From Kitasatospora phosalacinea (GTDB taxonomy: Bacteria > Actinomycetota > Actinomycetes > Streptomycetales > Streptomycetaceae): a stretch of DNA of 64,000 nucleotides. This document shows positions 25,018 to 32,855 of this stretch, piece after piece. The position numbers were made by a program, and so were the translations under genes. Position 1 is the first letter of the stretch, and each line of letters begins with the position of its first letter. The stretch lies in contig NZ_JNYE01000019.1 in assembly GCF_000717185.1 (NCBI RefSeq), forward strand, positions 45,473-109,472, given 5' to 3'. The notes under the pieces were generated by a model. It was not told the DNA's origin. It was given only the letters and a program-made list of their open reading frames with translations, and did no database searches.

Positions 25018-25866
25018 ATGGCGACGGATTCGTCCGGCGGGGCAGGATTGAAGCGCGACCAGGTCCGGGAGTACCTGCGCGAACTGGTCGAGTCGCTGAC
25101 CCCCGGCGACCCGGTCCCGTCCGAGCGCGCGCTCTGCGCCCAACTCGGCGTCTCCCGCCCGACGCTGCGCGCCGGGGTGGACGAACTGGTGGCCGCGGGG
25201 CTGCTGGTGCGCGAGCACGGGCGCGGCATGTTCGTCGCCCCCGCCAAGATCGTCCAGGAGCTGACCCCGTCCGGCGGCGCCGCGCCGTCCTTCAACGTGC
25301 CGCGGGCCTCCGGCAGTTGGACCAGTCGGCCGCTGGAGTTCAGCTCACTGCCGGCCGGTGCGGCGATCGGCCGCAGGCTGCGCCTGTCCCCCGCCGCGCC
25401 GATCCTGCACATCGTCCTGCTGCGCCTGGTCGACGGCGAGCCGATGGCCATCGAGCACCTGCACGTCCCCGCCGAACTGCTGCCCGGGCTGGTGCCCGCC
25501 GATCTGGAGCACGGGGACCTCTACCAGCTCCTGGCCGTGCGCGGCGTCCACGTCCACGAGGCCGTCCAGGCGATCGAACCCACCGTGGTCAGCGACCGCG
25601 AGGCCCGACTGCTGGCCGTCCCCGCCCTCTCCCCCGCCCTGCGCTTCGACCGGCTCACCACCGACGCCTCCGGCCGCCCGGTCGAGTACACCCACTCGCT
25701 CTACCGCGGCGACCGCTACCGCATCGTCTCCCGCATCTCGCTGGCCGACCCCTCCCCCGCCACCCCCGGCGACTCCCGCCACCACCCCGGCATCCCCCCG
25801 GGCGACCAGACCACCCGCGGCACCGGCCCCACCGTCACCACGGGGGACATCCAGCCCGTGCTGTGA
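25018..25866 (+). CDS. GntR/HutC family regulator, DasR-like
   Basis: A 282-residue regulator. The N-terminal winged helix (about 12-75) contains P-S-E-R-A-L-C-A-Q-L-G-V-S-R-P-T-L-R. The C-terminal UTRA ligand domain (about 100-245) ends with Y-T-H-S-L-Y-R-G-D-R-Y-R-I-V-S-R, the hallmark of the HutC/DasR group, which senses amino-sugar phosphates. It is shifted in sequence from canonical DasR and carries a 35-residue P/T-rich tail, so I treat it as a paralogue or local regulator. ATG at 25018. Divergent from the transporter-hexosaminidase operon it should control. Confidence 0.92.
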   Translation: MATDSSGGAGLKRDQVREYLRELVESLTPGDPVPSERALCAQLGVSRPTLRAGVDELVAAGLLVREHGRGMFVAPAKIVQELTPSGGAAPSFNVPRASGSWTSRPLEFSSLPAGAAIGRRLRLSPAAPILHIVLLRLVDGEPMAIEHLHVPAELLPGLVPADLEHGDLYQLLAVRGVHVHEAVQAIEPTVVSDREARLLAVPALSPALRFDRLTTDASGRPVEYTHSLYRGDRYRIVSRISLADPSPATPGDSRHHPGIPPGDQTTRGTGPTVTTGDIQPVL

Positions 25867-25925
25867 CGCTCCGCTCCCCGGGACGGCGCGACGCCTCCCG
25901 GACGCGCCCGGCCCGTTCCGGGGCG

Positions 25926-26205
25926 CGGGGGCGCGCTCAGACGGACAGGTCCGTGTTCAGGCGCGCAGGTCCGCGCTCAGGCGGACGGGGCCGTGCTCAG
26001 ACGGGCAGGTCCGCGCTCAGGCGCACAGGTCCGCGCTCAGGTGGACGGGGCCGCGCTCAGGCGCACAGGTCCGCGCTCAGGTGGACGGGGCCGCGCTCAG
26101 ACGGGCAGGTCCGCGCTCGGACAGGCAGGTCCGCGCTCAGATAGGCAGGTCCGTGTTCAGGCGCGCAGGTCCGCGCTCAGGCGCACAGGTTCGTGCTCAG
26201 GCGCG
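25926..26205. repeat. 20-bp tandem array, about 14 units
   Basis: Fourteen contiguous, slightly diverged 20-bp units of the form CAGGTCCGCGCTCAGGCGCA or CGGGGCCGCGCTCAGRYGGR, without spacers. It fills the space between the convergent GntR gene and the gene at 26197. The last unit contains the stop codon of that gene (26197-26199, minus strand), and nearly every unit holds the same TCA at the equivalent place. Confidence 0.92.
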
Positions 26206-26880
26206 CGGGGCGCTGTACCACCGCCACTCGGCGGGTCGTTCGTGGCCGGGCAGTTCGCCCCGGCCGGTGGCCCACAGCAGGGTGGGCCAGGGGGCGGTGC
26301 CGGTCGGCGTCCCGGGGAAGAGCCGGGCCAGGACCCGGGCGCTGATCCCGGCGGGGGCCGTCCAGTCCAGGCCCAGGCCGAGCGCCAGGTCCTCGGCGTG
26401 GACGAAGAGTTCGACCAGTCCCATGGCGGCGCAGCCCTCGGCGTCCGCCGTCCCGAAGCCGTGGAAGGCCCGGTCCTGTGGCCGGGCCGTGCGCACCATC
26501 GCCACCAGCAGCGCCCCGCACGCCTCCAGCACCTGCAGCAGGCCCTGCGGCCCGGCCTCCCGTTGGGCGAAGACCACGCTGGCGGGCTTGCCCGGCCCCT
26601 CCCGCCGGTAGACGAACGGGACGAAGCCCTCGGCGGGCGGCGACTGCGGGCCGAGCTGGGCGGCGTAGGAGAACAGGTCGTCCGCCAGGTGCTCCGCGGT
26701 CTCCCAGCAACTCCACTCCAGCGTCCCGGCGGGTCGTTCCCAGTCGGCGGCCGCGTCTGCCCCGCGCAGCAGGGCGACGACCAGTCGGACGCCCTCGGCG
26801 AGGTCGTCGGCCGTCACCGAGCCGACGGCTCCCGGGTGTTCAGGATGTTCCGGGCGTTCCGGGCGTTCGTGATCGACCAT
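26197..26880 (-). CDS. DinB-like / mycothiol-dependent maleylpyruvate isomerase-type protein
   Basis: A 227-residue soluble helical protein. The segment T-L-E-W-S-C-W-E-T-A-E-H-L-A-D-D-L followed by F-S-Y-A-A-Q-L resembles the metal-binding helices of DinB/MDMPI-type four-helix bundles, in which histidines hold a divalent metal and some members use mycothiol. A later V-E-L-F-V-H-A-E-D-L supplies a further histidine. The substrate is unknown. The ATG at 26880 is used; its N-terminus has a short P-E-H-P-E-H-P repeat. Its stop codon is embedded in the tandem array downstream. Confidence 0.75.
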   Translation of the reverse strand: MVDHERPERPEHPEHPGAVGSVTADDLAEGVRLVVALLRGADAAADWERPAGTLEWSCWETAEHLADDLFSYAAQLGPQSPPAEGFVPFVYRREGPGKPASVVFAQREAGPQGLLQVLEACGALLVAMVRTARPQDRAFHGFGTADAEGCAAMGLVELFVHAEDLALGLGLDWTAPAGISARVLARLFPGTPTGTAPWPTLLWATGRGELPGHERPAEWRWYSAPRA

Positions 26881-26915
26881 GGGCCGAGCGTACCCGGCTG
26901 CCACGGCCACAACAT

Positions 26916-26942
26916 CTCGACATCAAGCATCTTGATATCAAG
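26916..26942. promoter_or_regulatory. Double operator before the MFS gene
   Basis: Two 12-bp dyads with related sequence, CTCGACATCAAG (26916-26927) and CTTGATATCAAG (26931-26942, perfect), are spaced 15 bases centre to centre. They lie in an AT-rich pocket between the divergent gene at 26880 and the transporter start at 27007. The pattern is like operators of MarR-type repressors of exporters, but no MarR gene is adjacent. Confidence 0.6.
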
Positions 26943-27006
26943 ACACTTCTCGGGCAGAGTTGCTCCCCGTACGGACGAACCACCCTCACCACGGACGGGG
27001 AACACC

Positions 27007-28308
27007 ATGCGCGAGCGCGCGGAGACGGAGGGGCTGCTGGCCCAGTTGCGACGTCCGCCGGGCGGGCGGGACGGGCGGACGATGCTGTGGACGCTGTTCG
27101 TCGACCGCACCGGAACGGGCGTCTGGGCGGCGGTCTGCGCGCTGTACTTCACCGAGCTGGACCGGCTGACGGCCGCCCGGGTCGGCCTGCTGCTGGGGGT
27201 GTCCTCGGTGGCGGGCATCGCAGGGACCCCGCTCGCGGGGCGGCTGGCCGCCTCGTACGGGGTGCGGCGGGTGCTGATCGGGTGCCACCTGCTGCGGGTG
27301 GCGGCGATGACGGCGGTGCTGGCCTGTTCGGCGTTCACGCCGCTGCTGCTGCTGGTCGCGCTGGCGACGCTCGGCGACCGGGCGGCCCGGGCGATGGAGA
27401 TGCTGTACGCCACCGAGGTCGCGGGCGAGCGGCGCAGCGCGTACCGGGCGCTGTCCCGCACCGCGATGAACGCCGGGTACGCGGCGGGCGCCGGTCTGGC
27501 CGCACTGGGGCTGGCGGTGGGCACCGCGGCCGCGTACCGGGCGCTGGTGGTGGTCGACGTGGCCTCCTTCCTGGTCGCGGCCGCCCTGGTGGCCTCCCTC
27601 CGCGAACCGGCCCGGGCCGGAGCCGGTGCCGAGTCCGAAGCCGGGGTCGAAGCCGGTGGCGGGGCCGGTGGCGGCGCGGCCGAGCCCCGTCCCGCTGCGG
27701 GTGCCCCGTCCCGGCCCAGCCCCTGGCGGGACGCCGGGTACCTGCGCTTCGTCGCCCTCGACGCGGTGCTCACCATCGACGACGCGATCCTCAACGTCGG
27801 CCTGCCGCTCTGGCTGATCCACTCCACCCGGGCCCCGCACGCCCTGGTCCCCGCCTTCCTGGCGGTGAACACCGTCGTCGTGGTGCTGGCCCAACTGCGG
27901 GTCTCGGCCCTGGTCAGCACCGCCCGCCAGGCGGTCCGGGTGGTGCCGCTGTACGGGTTCGCGGTCCTCGGCTGCTGCGCGGCGGCGGCCCTCGCCCACT
28001 GGACGGGGGCGCTGGCCGCCTCGGCGCTGCTCCTGGTCGCGGCGGTGCTGGTGACGCTGGCCGAACTGGTCCGCTCGGTGGTCTCCTGGGAGCTGTCGGT
28101 GGCCCTGGCCCCGGAGCGGGCCCGCCCCGAGTACCTCGGCGTGGCCGGCATGGCCCACTCCACGGAGAAGGCGGCGGGCCCGCTCCTGCTCACCGGCGCG
28201 GTCCTGGCCGCGGGCCCGCTCGGCTGGCTCACCCTCGGCGCGGCCACCACCGCGGCGGCCTACGCCCAACGCCACTACGGCGCGGACCGCCTGGCCCTCA
28301 CCCGCTGA
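27007..28308 (+). CDS. MFS transporter
   Basis: A 433-residue membrane protein with about 12 predicted helices and a central hydrophilic A/G/E-rich loop at about 200-240. It has the major facilitator architecture, with a motif-A-like L-A-G-R-L-A-A-S-Y-G-V-R-R after helix two. Probably an exporter of small molecules; the substrate cannot be told. ATG at 27007 within 70 bases of a double palindromic operator, so expression is likely inducible. Confidence 0.9.
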   Translation: MRERAETEGLLAQLRRPPGGRDGRTMLWTLFVDRTGTGVWAAVCALYFTELDRLTAARVGLLLGVSSVAGIAGTPLAGRLAASYGVRRVLIGCHLLRVAAMTAVLACSAFTPLLLLVALATLGDRAARAMEMLYATEVAGERRSAYRALSRTAMNAGYAAGAGLAALGLAVGTAAAYRALVVVDVASFLVAAALVASLREPARAGAGAESEAGVEAGGGAGGGAAEPRPAAGAPSRPSPWRDAGYLRFVALDAVLTIDDAILNVGLPLWLIHSTRAPHALVPAFLAVNTVVVVLAQLRVSALVSTARQAVRVVPLYGFAVLGCCAAAALAHWTGALAASALLLVAAVLVTLAELVRSVVSWELSVALAPERARPEYLGVAGMAHSTEKAAGPLLLTGAVLAAGPLGWLTLGAATTAAAYAQRHYGADRLALTR

Positions 28309-28334
28309 GCCCGCCGGGCCGTCGGAACGTCGAG

Positions 28335-28366
28335 CCGCCGGACCGCCGGACCGCCGGACCGCCGGA
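28335..28366. repeat. 8-bp tandem repeat downstream of the MFS gene
   Basis: About four copies of GACCGCCG follow the MFS stop by roughly 25 bases. They separate it from the convergent nucleotidyltransferase-like pseudogene. Confidence 0.7.
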
Positions 28367-28376
28367 ACGGCACCCC

Positions 28377-28824
28377 TCAGGGCGTGGACGCGTAGCCGAG
28401 GTGGCACCGCACCCGGGTCGCCGCATCGGCGCACAGGGTCCGGCGCCCCCGATGGTCCCGGTCACCGGTGGCGGGCAGGGGAACCGTTCGCCGCCCGGTA
28501 GTTGCTGCCGCCCGCCCCCGCGCAAGGAGCCGAGGATCCGCGGCCAGGGCGGTGGGGAGCCGGGGCGGCGGGGAGCCAGTCCCGCAGGGCCTCCGTGAAC
28601 CCGGCTCCGACCAGCGCGCCCCGTACCGCGTCGAGCCGGTCCGACCGGACGACCAGGTCGAGATCCGCTTGGGTCCGGGTCGTCCGCCCGATCAGGGCGT
28701 CCACGCCCCAGCCGCCGCCCACCCGGGCTGTCGCCCCTGCACCCTCGGGCGGGTCCAGCACTTCGAGTAGATCGGTTCCGTTCAGCGCCCGAGCGCTCTG
28801 ACGACGCGGGCGGTCCGCCGCCAC
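28377..28824 (-). pseudogene. Decayed ANT(2'')-like nucleotidyltransferase gene
   Basis: The 5' part reads as a nucleotidyltransferase: L-L-E-V-L-D, R-V-G-G-G-W-G-V-D-A-L-I-G-R-T-T-R-T and A-D-L-D-L-V-V, which is the catalytic G-G-x-G...D-x-D region of aminoglycoside 2''-adenylyltransferase-like proteins. After G-F-T-E-A-L-R-D-W-L-P the frame loses similarity. The alternative frame then reads T-A-L-A-A-D-P-R and ends R-C-H-L-G-Y-A-S-T-P at 28377, matching the family's C-terminal R-x-H-x-G-Y. The gene is therefore frameshifted, with an internal deletion, and should be inactive. Confidence 0.6.
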
Positions 28825-28840
28825 CGGGATACCCGCCTCG

Positions 28841-29485
28841 TCAGCTGAGCCCGGCGGCCGCCACCGGCCAGGTGAGGTCGGCGACCTCCGCCAGGACCGT
28901 CCCGTACAGGTCGCCGACGGTGGCCAGTGCCGCGGCGTGCAGGTGCGCTGCCGGTACGGTCCGGCCGTCCGGGCCCGGGAGCGGCCGGGTCGCGCAGGCT
29001 TCGGCGACCACCGTGGGCCGCCGGCCCTCGCGGAAGGCGCCCTGGGCGGTGGAGGCCACGCACATGTGGGTCATGAATCCGGCCAGCACCAGGTCGCGCC
29101 GCGGCCCGTCCGCGTCGAACCCGGCCAGCACCCGGGCCAGTTCGGTGCCGTGGAACGCGTCCGGGAAGGTCTTCACCACCACCGGCTCGCCCGCCGCGGG
29201 TGCGACCGGCGCACTGATCGCCCCGATCTCGGCCCGGATGTCGTAGGGCGTCCCCGGCCCGCCGTCGTTGACCACGTGCACCACCGGCGCGCCCGCGGCC
29301 CGGGCCGCCGCGAGCAGCCTGGCACCGGCGGCGAGCGCCTCCTCTGCGCCCTCCAGTGCCATCACGCCCTCCCGGTAGGTGTTCTGGTAGTCGATCAGCA
29401 CCACCGTCGCGTCGGCGAGCCGCGGCGGTGTGCCGTCCAGCCCGATCACGGTGCGCAGTGTCGCGGACGTTTCTTGCATGCTCAT
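28841..29485 (-). CDS. Isochorismatase-family cysteine hydrolase
   Basis: A 214-residue alpha/beta hydrolase of the isochorismatase-like group. The catalytic aspartate sits in V-V-L-I-D-Y-Q-N, and the nucleophilic cysteine in F-M-T-H-M-C-V-A-S-T-A-Q-G-A-F. The start ATG at 29485 has an AAGGAG site 9 bases upstream, which decides for it over a second ATG two codons later. The substrate is unknown; family members act on isochorismate, nicotinamide or ureido compounds. It is 85 bases downstream of a GlxA-type regulator, a recurrent pairing in actinomycetes. Confidence 0.92.
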   Translation of the reverse strand: MSMQETSATLRTVIGLDGTPPRLADATVVLIDYQNTYREGVMALEGAEEALAAGARLLAAARAAGAPVVHVVNDGGPGTPYDIRAEIGAISAPVAPAAGEPVVVKTFPDAFHGTELARVLAGFDADGPRRDLVLAGFMTHMCVASTAQGAFREGRRPTVVAEACATRPLPGPDGRTVPAAHLHAAALATVGDLYGTVLAEVADLTWPVAAAGLS

Positions 29486-29570
29486 GTCACAAATCTCCTT
29501 CTGGTTTTTACGGGGATTGGGTGCCCACGGTGCCCGCGGTGCCCACCCGGCGACCGTCCCGGCGGCCGTC

Positions 29571-30566
29571 CTAGCCGCCGTCCGCCACCCGGAAGCGCTT
29601 GCGGTACGCGGCCGGTGTCGTGCCCAGGCGGCGGCGCACCGTGCGGTGCAGGGTCTCGACGGAGCCGAGGCCGCTCGCGGCGGCCACGCGTGCGAGCGGT
29701 TGGTCGGTGCCCTCCAGCAGGCGCCGGGCGGCTTCGAGCCTCGCGGCTTCGACGTACGCCGCCGGTGTCGTCCCGGTCTCCTGCCGGAACACCCGCGCGA
29801 AGTGGCGTTCGCTGAGGCACATCCGGGCGGCCAGGGCGCTCGCGGAGAGGTCGGCGTCCGGGTGCTCGGCGATGTGCAGGCGCAGGTCGTCGATGTCCCG
29901 GCGGGAGGCGGGCGGGGTGCTGAGCGGGACGGAGAACTGGCTCTGTCCGCCCTGCCGCTTGAGGTACACCACCAGTTGTCGGGCGACGGCCATCGCGAGC
30001 TCCTCGCCGTGGTCCTCGGTGACGAGGGCGAGGGCGAGGTCCATGCAGGTGCTGATCCCGGCGCCGGTCCAGATCGCGCCGGAGCGGACGAAGATCGGGT
30101 CGGGGTCGACCGTCACCTCCGGGTGGTCGGCGGCGAGTTGGGCCGCCGTCGACCAGTGGGTGGTGGCGCGCCGTCCGTCGAGCAGCCCGGCGGCGGCCAG
30201 CAGGTGGGCGCCGACGCAGACCGAGGCGATCCGCCGGGCGGACGGTGCGAGCCGTCCCACCCAGGCGACCACGTCCCGGTCGATCCGGGCCCGGTAGCCC
30301 TTCCCGTCCGGTCCGGGTTCGACGGCGCCCGGCACCAGCAGGGTGTCGACGGGCCCGGCGACCTGGTCGAACGTCAGGTCGACGGCCAGCCGGACCCCGG
30401 CGGAGGTCCGGACCAGACCGTCCGCCGGTCCGGCCAGTTCCACCCGGTAGCCGGCCCGGCCGCCGCTCTCCCGGCCAGCCAGGGCGAACACCTCGGCCGG
30501 GCCGGTGACGTCGAGCAGGTCGACGTCCGGGAAGACCGCGATCACCACGCGGCGGTTGCTGGGCAT
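29571..30566 (-). CDS. GlxA-type AraC regulator with DJ-1/PfpI domain
   Basis: A 331-residue regulator. The N-terminal DJ-1/PfpI-like domain (about 1-190) has V-A-I-V-like start strands and the cysteine elbow A-S-V-C-V-G-A-H-L-L-A-A-A-G-L-L. The C-terminal AraC domain (about 220-325) has two helix-turn-helix motifs, including L-A-A-R-M-C-L-S-E-R-H-F-A-R-V-F and V-A-A-A-S-G-L-G-S-V-E-T-L-H-R. ATG at 30566. It probably controls the isochorismatase-like gene directly downstream. Confidence 0.93.
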   Translation of the reverse strand: MPSNRRVVIAVFPDVDLLDVTGPAEVFALAGRESGGRAGYRVELAGPADGLVRTSAGVRLAVDLTFDQVAGPVDTLLVPGAVEPGPDGKGYRARIDRDVVAWVGRLAPSARRIASVCVGAHLLAAAGLLDGRRATTHWSTAAQLAADHPEVTVDPDPIFVRSGAIWTGAGISTCMDLALALVTEDHGEELAMAVARQLVVYLKRQGGQSQFSVPLSTPPASRRDIDDLRLHIAEHPDADLSASALAARMCLSERHFARVFRQETGTTPAAYVEAARLEAARRLLEGTDQPLARVAAASGLGSVETLHRTVRRRLGTTPAAYRKRFRVADGG

Positions 30567-30698
30567 GCCCCCATCCTCGGCCGCCCCGGCGGGTGTCCGC
30601 AATGACACCGTTCTGTCGGATCCGGCCATCACCCCGCCGGGTCCGCGGAGCCGGCCGCCACCCCGCCCGGTCTGCCGCCACCCCGCCCGGCCGACGGG

Positions 30699-30762
30699 CG
30701 CCCCGCCCACTCGGTGCCCCGCTCAGTCGGCGCCCCGCCCAGTCGGTGCCCCGCTCAGTCGG
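30699..30762. repeat. 16-bp tandem repeat covering a stop codon
   Basis: Four 16-bp units alternate between CGCCCCGCCCASTCGG and TGCCCCGCTCAGTCGG. The last unit holds the stop codon of the NmrA-like gene (30755-30757), and unit two carries the same TCA at the same place (30723-30725). Confidence 0.85.
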
Positions 30763-31621
30763 CGGGCGTCCAGCACCCGGCCGCGGCGGCCGCGGCCACG
30801 TGGTCCTCGAAGGAGCGGGGCGGGCGGCCGAGCGCCTGCTCGACGCCGTCGCCGATCTCCGCGCCGCGGCCCTCGCGGACGTCCGTGAGCAGCCCGGCCA
30901 GTCGCCGGGCGGCCTCGGCGGGGGCGCCGTGCGCGGTCGCGGCGGCGACGAACTCCTCGGCGGTGACGTCCTGGTGGCGGACCGTCCGGCCGGTGGCGGC
31001 GGAGATCAGGGCGGCGGCCTCGCCGAAGTCGATCGCCCGCGGGCCGGTCAGCCGGTAGGCGCGTCCGGCGTGCCGGTCGCCGTCCTCGGCGAGGGCCGCG
31101 GCGGCGACCTCGGCGATGTCCTCGGCGTCGACGAACGGGGTGCGCCCGTCGCCGGTGGGCAGGGCGAGGAGGCCGGACAGGACCGCCGGGCGCCAGAAGG
31201 TCTCGCTGAAGTTCTGGGCGAACCAGCCCGGTCGCAGGATCGTCCAGTCGACGCCGCTGTCCTGCACGGCCCGTTCGGCGGCCTTCAGCGGGTGGCCGTC
31301 GTCGGCCTCGTCGACGCCGTACGCGGAGAGCAGGACCAGCCGCCGGGCGCCTGCCGCGACCGCGCGGTCCACCAGCAGCGGGAGGCGTTCGCGCCGGTCG
31401 GTGCCGGGTCGCAGGTCGGGTTCGACGAGGTAGAGGGCCCGCGTCCCGTCGAGCGCGGGCGCCCAGCCCGCGGGGTCGTCCAGGTCGAGGCGGTGGCCGC
31501 CGCCACCGGCGCGGGAGACGTTGCGGGAGGCGGTGCGGACGGGGTGGCCCAGGGCGGTGAGGCGGCGGGCGACGCGGCGCCCGGTGGTGCCGGTGCCGCC
31601 GAGCACGAGGATCTCGTTCAT
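30755..31621 (-). CDS. NmrA-like NAD(P)-binding oxidoreductase
   Basis: A 288-residue atypical short-chain dehydrogenase. It starts with L-V-L-G-G-T-G-T-T-G-R-R-V-A-R-R-L, an NADP-type glycine motif with arginines for the phosphate. The segments V-L-L-S-A-Y-G-V and I-L-R-P-G-W-F-A-Q-N-F-S-E are typical of the NmrA/ergot-alkaloid-reductase-like group. ATG at 31621. It is divergent from an AraC regulator 130 bases away, a common regulator-target arrangement. Confidence 0.9.
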   Translation of the reverse strand: MNEILVLGGTGTTGRRVARRLTALGHPVRTASRNVSRAGGGGHRLDLDDPAGWAPALDGTRALYLVEPDLRPGTDRRERLPLLVDRAVAAGARRLVLLSAYGVDEADDGHPLKAAERAVQDSGVDWTILRPGWFAQNFSETFWRPAVLSGLLALPTGDGRTPFVDAEDIAEVAAAALAEDGDRHAGRAYRLTGPRAIDFGEAAALISAATGRTVRHQDVTAEEFVAAATAHGAPAEAARRLAGLLTDVREGRGAEIGDGVEQALGRPPRSFEDHVAAAAAAGCWTPAD

Positions 31622-31751
31622 GCCCCCAGCCAACCCCGCCGGGCCTGGACGTCCCATGGGTGTCCGTCCGCGTTCCCTTCGCGATCGTCCCGCGGGGCCG
31701 ATCCCCCTCCGCCCGTGACGGGCGGCGGGCGGGGGCCTAACCTCGGCGGTC

Positions 31752-32726
31752 ATGGACGTCCTGAGCGATCTGCTGCACCGGGCCCGGGCCCGGCACACCC
31801 GGGTGCACCAACTCGTCCAGCGGCCCCCGTGGTCGATGGCCTTCGCGGACCCGCCGCCGCTCACCGTCGTCGCCGCGATGGACGGCCCGGCCTCCGTCCG
31901 CCTGACCGGGCCCCCGCCCGGCGGTCCCGCGCTGCTCGGTCCTGCACTGCTCGACCCCGCGCTGCTCGCCTCCGGGGACGTCGCCCTGGTCCGCGGCAGT
32001 GCCGGGCCGTACGTCCTGGCAGACCGGCCGGGGACGCCTCCGCAGGTGCTGGTCCGGGGCGGGACGAAGCAGGTCCTCGACCGCGGCGCGGGCGCCGACC
32101 GCAGCCTCGCGCCGCGCACGTACGGGGACGGCCTGCCCGGGGCGACCACGCTGCTGCACGGCGCCTACCGCTTCCGCGGTGCCGCGGGCGCGCACCTGCT
32201 GGGGCTGCTGCCGCCGCTGACCGTGGTGCCCGCCGGGGACGGGACGGAGGCGGCCCTGCGGCTGCTGGCCGCCGAGACGGCCCGGGAGGTGCCCGGGCAG
32301 GAGGCCGTCCTGAACCGGCTGCTCGATCTGGTCCTGGTCCTCGCCCTGCGCGCCTGGGGCACCCGTCCGGACGCCGAACTGCCCTCCTGGCCAACCGCGT
32401 TGGGTGTCCCGGCGATCGGCGAGGCGGTCCGGCTGCTGCACGCCGACCCGGCCCGCCGCTGGACGGTCGCCGAACTCGCCGCCCGGGTGGGACGCTCCCG
32501 CACCGCCTTCGCCGCCCAGTTCACCCGCGTGGTGGGCGAGCCCCCGCTCGCCCACCTCACCGCCTGGCGGATGGTCCTCGCCGCGGACCTGCTCCGGGAC
32601 ACCGACGCCACCGTCGCCGCCGTCGCCCGCCAGGTCGGCTACCGGGACGCCTTCGCCTTCAGCACGGCCTTCAAGCGCACCCGCGGCCTCACCCCGTCCG
32701 CCTGGCGCGAGCTGCGGGAGGACTGA
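31752..32726 (+). CDS. AraC family regulator with cupin domain
   Basis: A 324-residue regulator with an N-terminal AraC-type cupin domain (about 1-200) and a C-terminal AraC DNA-binding domain. The latter has W-T-V-A-E-L-A-A-R-V-G-R-S-R-T-A-F-A-A-Q-F and V-A-R-Q-V-G-Y-R-D-A-F-A-F-S-T-A-F-K-R, followed by G-L-T-P-S-A-W-R. Probably activates the divergent NmrA-like oxidoreductase gene. Confidence 0.92.
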   Translation: MDVLSDLLHRARARHTRVHQLVQRPPWSMAFADPPPLTVVAAMDGPASVRLTGPPPGGPALLGPALLDPALLASGDVALVRGSAGPYVLADRPGTPPQVLVRGGTKQVLDRGAGADRSLAPRTYGDGLPGATTLLHGAYRFRGAAGAHLLGLLPPLTVVPAGDGTEAALRLLAAETAREVPGQEAVLNRLLDLVLVLALRAWGTRPDAELPSWPTALGVPAIGEAVRLLHADPARRWTVAELAARVGRSRTAFAAQFTRVVGEPPLAHLTAWRMVLAADLLRDTDATVAAVARQVGYRDAFAFSTAFKRTRGLTPSAWRELRED

Positions 32727-32753
32727 CACCGGCCCCCAGTCCTCGCCCCCGTC

Positions 32754-32780
32754 CGGTCGTCCGGTCGTCCGGTCGTCCGG
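32754..32780. repeat. 8-bp tandem repeat after the AraC gene
   Basis: A run of about three to four GGTCGTCC octamers, starting about 27 bases downstream of the AraC stop and just before a terminator hairpin. Confidence 0.7.
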
Positions 32781-32784
32781 CGCA

Positions 32785-32832
32785 ACGGCAGGGCCCCGGG
32801 GACGGGTGCGTCGTCCTCCGGGGCCCTGCCGT
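32785..32832. terminator. Strong bidirectional terminator
   Basis: A perfect 15-bp stem (32785-32799 with 32818-32832) with an 18-base loop between the convergent AraC and MHYT genes. Confidence 0.85.
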
Positions 32833-32855
32833 CCGCGTACGGGCGGGCGCGGTGG

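Noticed and set aside
25926..26205. Possible CRISPR array
   Set aside because: Units of 20 bp are contiguous with no spacers, units are not identical, and no cas genes are near; it is a plain tandem repeat.
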